Part shown: piece after piece, positions 60,919 through 64,000 of the stretch | Numbering within the stretch: the stretch's first letter is position 1 | How the letters are laid out: each line of letters begins with the position of its first letter | NCBI RefSeq assembly: GCF_000013745.1 | Contig: NC_007925.1 | Span: 4,898,001 to 4,962,000 of the forward strand | Reading direction: 5' to 3' | Length of the DNA stretch: 64,000 nucleotides | Origin: Rhodopseudomonas_A palustris_F | Lineage (GTDB): Bacteria; Pseudomonadota; Alphaproteobacteria; Rhizobiales; Xanthobacteraceae | Translations under genes and position numbers: made by a program | Notes under the pieces: generated by a model | The model's database searches: none | The model's input: the letters and a program-made list of their open reading frames with translations, nothing else | What the model was told of the DNA's origin: nothing

Positions 60919-61931
60919 GACACCGGCACCACGCGCACCGGGCGCTGCAGCTTCTCGGCGAGCTGCGCCTGCACGCCGGACAGCGTCACCGACGCCAACT
61001 GACAATCGACGCAATTGCCCGACAGCCGCAGATAGATGGTGTTGCCGTCGACATCGACCAGCTCGCAATCGCCGCCGTCGCGCTGCAGATGCGGGCGCAA
61101 CGCTTCGACCGCCTGCTTGATCAGTTCGAATTGTTCGGGCGTGCCGCGGTCGCGATTTTCCGACGGCGGCAGCACCGGGCGGGGTGCTGCCGAAGTCGGC
61201 GCCGGGCGCGGCGGAATCGCGATATGGCCGGGAATATTGGCGCGGGCGCCGGAGCCCAAGGGAGGCGGCGCGTCGCCGCGCGGCTTCAATGCTTCGCTCG
61301 ACGGCGGCACCGAGCCCAGCCGGTAGGCCTGCCGCGGCGAAAGATGGCCTTCGGCGACCATGTCGGCATTGACCCGCGCCAGCACGGTTTCGATCTGCTT
61401 GTAGCAACTGAAACAGCCGCCGCCGGCCTTGGTATGAAACGTCACCTGGTGCGGATCGGTGAGATGATTGATGCGGATGGTGCGCTCGGCCATCGCCTGG
61501 GTGACGCCGAAGCATTTGCAGATCACCGCGGAGTCCGTGGCGGGGGCCGGCGCGCCGTGCCGGCGATAGTCGGCGATGGCATTTTGTACGGCTTCGTACG
61601 TCATCACCGAACAGTACATCCGCTCCGCCGGTAGCCCGCCGAGGAATTCAACGACGTCAGCGGCGGAGATCTCCAGCGCCTCGTCGGTGGTCTTGCCGGT
61701 GATCAGCTCGGTGATCGCCGAGGACGAGGCGATCGCCGATGAGCAGCCGAAGGTCTGGAACCGGGCCTGCTCGATCCGGTCGGTGACCGGATCGATCTGC
61801 AGCATCAGCTTGACTGCGTCGCCCCACCCCATGGTGCCGACCGAGCCGACCGCATTGGCCTGCGCCAGCACGCCGACATTGCGCGGGTTGGCAAAATGTT
61901 CGCCGAACCTGTCGTGCTGCATCGTCGGCAT
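60915..61931 (-). CDS. nifU: Fe-S cluster scaffold protein NifU
   Basis: A 338-residue three-domain NifU: IscU-like N-terminus (about 5-125), central [2Fe-2S] domain (VICKCFGVT and GGGCFSCYKQ), a Pro-rich linker, and C-terminal Nfu domain (GNCVDCQLASVTL). Of the three scaffold cysteines the last two are present (FGCSSA, MYCSVM), but the first is a Trp at position 36 (TMGWGDAVKL) where the family has Cys-Gly-Asp. The codon is TGG. Confidence 0.93.
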   Translation of the reverse strand: MPTMQHDRFGEHFANPRNVGVLAQANAVGSVGTMGWGDAVKLMLQIDPVTDRIEQARFQTFGCSSAIASSSAITELITGKTTDEALEISAADVVEFLGGLPAERMYCSVMTYEAVQNAIADYRRHGAPAPATDSAVICKCFGVTQAMAERTIRINHLTDPHQVTFHTKAGGGCFSCYKQIETVLARVNADMVAEGHLSPRQAYRLGSVPPSSEALKPRGDAPPPLGSGARANIPGHIAIPPRPAPTSAAPRPVLPPSENRDRGTPEQFELIKQAVEALRPHLQRDGGDCELVDVDGNTIYLRLSGNCVDCQLASVTLSGVQAQLAEKLQRPVRVVPVS

Positions 61932-61950
61932 CAGGCGGCCTCGCGCTCAG

Positions 61951-62271
61951 TTAGCCGAAGGATTTGCCGCAGCCGCATTTGGTGCCGGCGTTGGGATTGT
62001 CGAAGGTGAAGCCGGAGCCTTCCAGGCTTTCGACGAAGCCGATCTTCAGTCCGGTCAAGAGCGGCTGGGAGTCCGGATCGAGGAACACTTTCACTCCGCC
62101 GGCGTCGATCACGGCGTCGTCGGCGCGCGGCTCGGTGTCGAGCCCGATCAGATATTTGAAGCCGGCGCAGCCGCCGGTCTCGACCATGACGCGCAAGCCG
62201 CCGTCGGACTTGCCGGCGCGGGACATCGCAGCCTTGACGGCGTTACCGGCTTCTTCGCTCAGGGTGATCAT
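61951..62271 (-). CDS. iscA: IscA/HesB-type Fe-S carrier
   Basis: A 106-residue A-type carrier with Cys 35 (GGCAGFKY) and Cys 99 and 101 (KCGCGKSFG). First gene of the nifU operon; it carries Fe-S clusters for nitrogenase maturation. ATG 62271 with AGAGGAG upstream. The 19-bp gap to nifU supports one transcript. Confidence 0.93.
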   Translation of the reverse strand: MITLSEEAGNAVKAAMSRAGKSDGGLRVMVETGGCAGFKYLIGLDTEPRADDAVIDAGGVKVFLDPDSQPLLTGLKIGFVESLEGSGFTFDNPNAGTKCGCGKSFG

Positions 62272-62308
62272 GTCGCACGCTCCTCTGCATCGCTTGTGAC
62301 CATCACTA

Positions 62309-62324
62309 AGCAACAGCCGTGCCA
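62309..62324 (-). promoter_or_regulatory. sigma54 promoter of iscA-nifUSVW
   Basis: On the minus strand TGGCACGGCTGTTGCT matches TGGCAC-N5-TTGCW perfectly, 37 bp upstream of the iscA start. Confidence 0.92.
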
Positions 62325-62382
62325 TCGCGGCCGCAGGCCCATAAGCCTACGAAACGCGGGGGTTTTTCGCTGTCGGCCGGAA

Positions 62383-62398
62383 TGTCGGGATTGCGACA
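62383..62398. promoter_or_regulatory. NifA upstream activator site for iscA-nifUSVW
   Basis: TGTCGGGATTGCGACA is a perfect TGT-N10-ACA site, 58 bp upstream of the -24 element. Confidence 0.82.
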
Positions 62399-62460
62399 AG
62401 GTGAGCTGATTGCGACAGCGTCGCAAAGACGACGGGGCAATGACGACGGTTTTCAATGAG

Positions 62461-62653
62461 CGTCATTCCGGGTCGCGAGCCGCGTGAGCGGCGAGTGAGC
62501 CCGGAATCCATACGCCCGGCCTCCGGAATAAGGCCCGGTGTTGCCGTCTGCGAACAGCCGCCAACACAGGGGTTATAGATTCCGGGCTCGCTCGCAGCCA
62601 GAGCGCGTCGAAGACGCGCGTGAACGCGCTTCTGGCTCGCGCCCCGGAATGAC
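62461..62653. repeat. dispersed palindromic repeat, family A (compound)
   Basis: CGTCATTCCGGGTCGCGAGC at the left and GCGCCCCGGAATGACGGC at the right, with inner GCCCGGAATCC / GGATTCCGGGC-like arms. Fills the gap between nifQ and the iscA promoter. Confidence 0.7.
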
Positions 62654-62682
62654 GGCTTGGTGTTGGTTTGTACGAGTAGGAA

Positions 62683-63390
62683 CTACGACGCCTGCAGCGC
62701 GGCGGTGCGGCGGCGGTCGGCCATTCGGCTTTCGCCGCTCTCGTCGCCGAAGCAGCGGCTGAAATCGCCGCAATGCGTACACACCGGCGTCGAGCACATC
62801 ACGATGCCGTCGTCCTCGCAGAGCTTGCGATAGAAGAACCGCTTCCAGCGCATGTTGCCGGTGTTGCTCAGCGCCAACGGGCCGAAATGCCGGGTCAGCA
62901 GCCGCGACAATTCGCTGCGGTCGCGCAGCCCGAGGTCTTCCCACAGATGGTTCGGCTCCATGGCGCGGCGCGCCACCATCGCCGCCAGCCAACGGCCGAT
63001 ATCGCCGTCGCTGGAGCGATTGGCGAGGAGCAAGTCGCGCACCATGCCGGCCTCGTCGTCGTCGAGCGGTTCGCCGGCGATCGAGGGGATGAACAGTTTG
63101 GCGATATGCGGAAACCAGCGCCCCAGCAGCACGACCAGATCGTCCGCCGCAACACCGCTGCGCTCGGTGACCGCCCCCCGTTCGGTCAACGCTACCGCGA
63201 GGATCGACGCCAGGACGTGGCGGTCGAAGTCGCGATCGTCGTCGATCCGGGCATTCGCCGCGTCGCGCCCGGTCAGCACGCGATAGATCGCGGCCGCCGG
63301 CGACACCTCGTCGCAATCATCGATGACGACCAGCTGCGGCGCGAGCCGCACCGGGGCGACCGAATTGTGCTGGGATGCTACGCCGATCAC
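62683..63390 (-). CDS. nifQ: NifQ, molybdenum donor for FeMo-co synthesis
   Basis: A 235-residue NifQ with the C-terminal cluster motif C-x4-C-x2-C-x5-C in CSTPVCTHCGDFSRC (Cys 199, 204, 207, 213). It carries a Mo-Fe-S cluster to NifEN. The start is a GTG at 63390, with AAGGAG seven bases upstream; no ATG fits. It follows the ferredoxin gene by 12 bp. Confidence 0.92.
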   Translation of the reverse strand: MIGVASQHNSVAPVRLAPQLVVIDDCDEVSPAAAIYRVLTGRDAANARIDDDRDFDRHVLASILAVALTERGAVTERSGVAADDLVVLLGRWFPHIAKLFIPSIAGEPLDDDEAGMVRDLLLANRSSDGDIGRWLAAMVARRAMEPNHLWEDLGLRDRSELSRLLTRHFGPLALSNTGNMRWKRFFYRKLCEDDGIVMCSTPVCTHCGDFSRCFGDESGESRMADRRRTAALQAS

Positions 63391-63402
63391 GGCAAAACTC
63401 CT

Positions 63403-63717
63403 TCAGAGTCCGAGTTCGCTGGCCTTGACGTGGGTCTGGCAATCCTTCGGGCAGACCCGGTTGCAGGCCGAACAGCCGATGCAATTGCCGGCCTTGTCCA
63501 GCACCATCACCTTGCGGACGAATTCCTCGTCGTCATCGTCGTCGTTCTCCAGCGAGCAGCCGACCAGCTCGCCGTCCTCGTTGACGCCCATCAGGTGCAT
63601 GACGTCGCGCGAACAGACCTTGTGGCAGCGGCCGCAGCCGATGCATTTGGTGCCGTCGATCGCGGTGATGTAGGTCGGCTCCCACGCCTGACCGTCGCGG
63701 GTGGAAAATATGCTCAT
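63403..63717 (-). CDS. fdxB: nif-specific ferredoxin III
   Basis: A 104-residue ferredoxin with two 4Fe-4S motifs, CIGCGRCHKVC and CIGCSACNRVCPKDC, separated by an acidic insert (DDDDDEE) typical of the nif-specific ferredoxin III family. Likely electron donor in nitrogenase or FeMo-co assembly. ATG 63717. Confidence 0.93.
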   Translation of the reverse strand: MSIFSTRDGQAWEPTYITAIDGTKCIGCGRCHKVCSRDVMHLMGVNEDGELVGCSLENDDDDDEEFVRKVMVLDKAGNCIGCSACNRVCPKDCQTHVKASELGL

Positions 63718-63785
63718 CTCGTTCTCCTGCGGCGCAGCCTTTCTTGGGCTGCGCGAAATCCATGCCTGTGGGGCCAGTCCGCCGC

Positions 63786-63992
63786 TCAGGCGGCCTTGGC
63801 TTCCAGCTCTTTCAAGGTCTTGCGGGCGGCTTCCAGCGCCGCATAGGCGTCGTGGGTGTCCTGCGCGACGGCCATGATGGTCTGCCAGTTCACCGGCAGT
63901 TCCTCCGACAGATCGTGCAGATTCATCTTCGCGTTGATGGCGCGCGAGGACAGTTTCTTGATTTCGGCTTTCAGCGTCTCGATGTCGGACAT
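63786..63992 (-). CDS. nif-associated Rop-like small protein
   Basis: A 68-residue helical hairpin protein (MSDIETLKAEIKKLSSRAIN start), of the small CCE_0567/Rop-like family found between nifX and the nif ferredoxin. It is thought to bind metal in relatives; role unknown. ATG 63992. The operon continues out of the window. Confidence 0.85.
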   Translation of the reverse strand: MSDIETLKAEIKKLSSRAINAKMNLHDLSEELPVNWQTIMAVAQDTHDAYAALEAARKTLKELEAKAA

Positions 63993-64000
63993 CAGCGGGC

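Overview
The window is high-GC alphaproteobacterial DNA that fits Rhodopseudomonas palustris or a close relative in the Bradyrhizobium group. Reasons: a NifA/sigma54-type nif-fix cluster (iscA-nifU-nifS-nifV-nifW, fixABCX, nifQ, nif-specific ferredoxin III) in the order expected of that group, the murA-hisD-UPF0262-phosphatase-maf-yacG-tRNA-Phe block, TAXI-type TRAP transport, a perfect FixK/FNR box, and many GC-rich palindromic intergenic repeats. Species assignment is inference; no rRNA is present.

Layout. 0-3.4 kb: small lipoprotein, propionyl-CoA synthetase, TPR/LprI-like periplasmic protein. 3.7-7.4 kb: TAXI-TRAP operon (receptor, fused permease, DUF1850). 7.6-13 kb: MFS transporter, doubly degenerate receiver/EAL protein, secreted hypotheticals. 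13-18.6 kb: two nearly identical chemoreceptors separated and flanked by MITE-like repeats, then a GAF/HisKA_2 kinase. 18.9-22.6 kb: small ORF coupled to a broken response regulator, two Crp-family regulators, two small zinc-ribbon proteins, DMT exporter. 22.6-28 kb: alpha-oxoamine-synthase remnant, tRNA-Phe, yacG, maf, LMW phosphatase, UPF0262, hisD, DUF2948 remnant, murA. 28.3-33 kb: NAD(P)-binding protein, alpha/beta hydrolase, cNMP-binding/thioredoxin-reductase-like fusion, NTF2-like protein, tRNA-Thr. 33.3-34.3 kb: PIN-domain/HTH toxin-antitoxin-like pair. 34.5-38.9 kb: DeoR regulator and a four-carbon acid sugar operon (kdgT-dtnK-pdxA2). 39.4-45.9 kb: phosphonate transport phnCDEE and a divergent acetyltransferase-phnM-DUF1045 operon. 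45.8-49.5 kb: Nudix hydrolase, zinc-ribbon protein, O-antigen-ligase-like protein, galE. 49.5-51.1 kb: a MITE-like repeat split by an IS110/IS1111-type element. 51.3-53.7 kb: DUF2478 NTPase, molbindin, ahpC-ahpD. 54.1-64 kb: fix/nif genes, all on the minus strand.

How it fits together. FixABCX would supply low-potential electrons to nitrogenase; IscA/NifU/NifS build Fe-S clusters, NifV makes homocitrate, NifQ delivers Mo for FeMo-co, NifW protects the MoFe protein, and the nearby molbindin/DUF2478 pair fits Mo homeostasis. Two perfect or near-perfect sigma54 promoters, each with a TGT-N10-ACA NifA site, drive fixABCX and iscA-nifUSVW.

The most unusual items are the IS1111-like element with a long downstream non-coding end that could encode a guide (bridge/seek) RNA and whose empty site can be read from a sibling repeat; a Trp in place of the first scaffold Cys of NifU; the degenerate REC-EAL protein; and several gene remnants (DUF2948, response regulator, oxoamine synthase). 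I found no CRISPR array and no clearly new multi-gene system.
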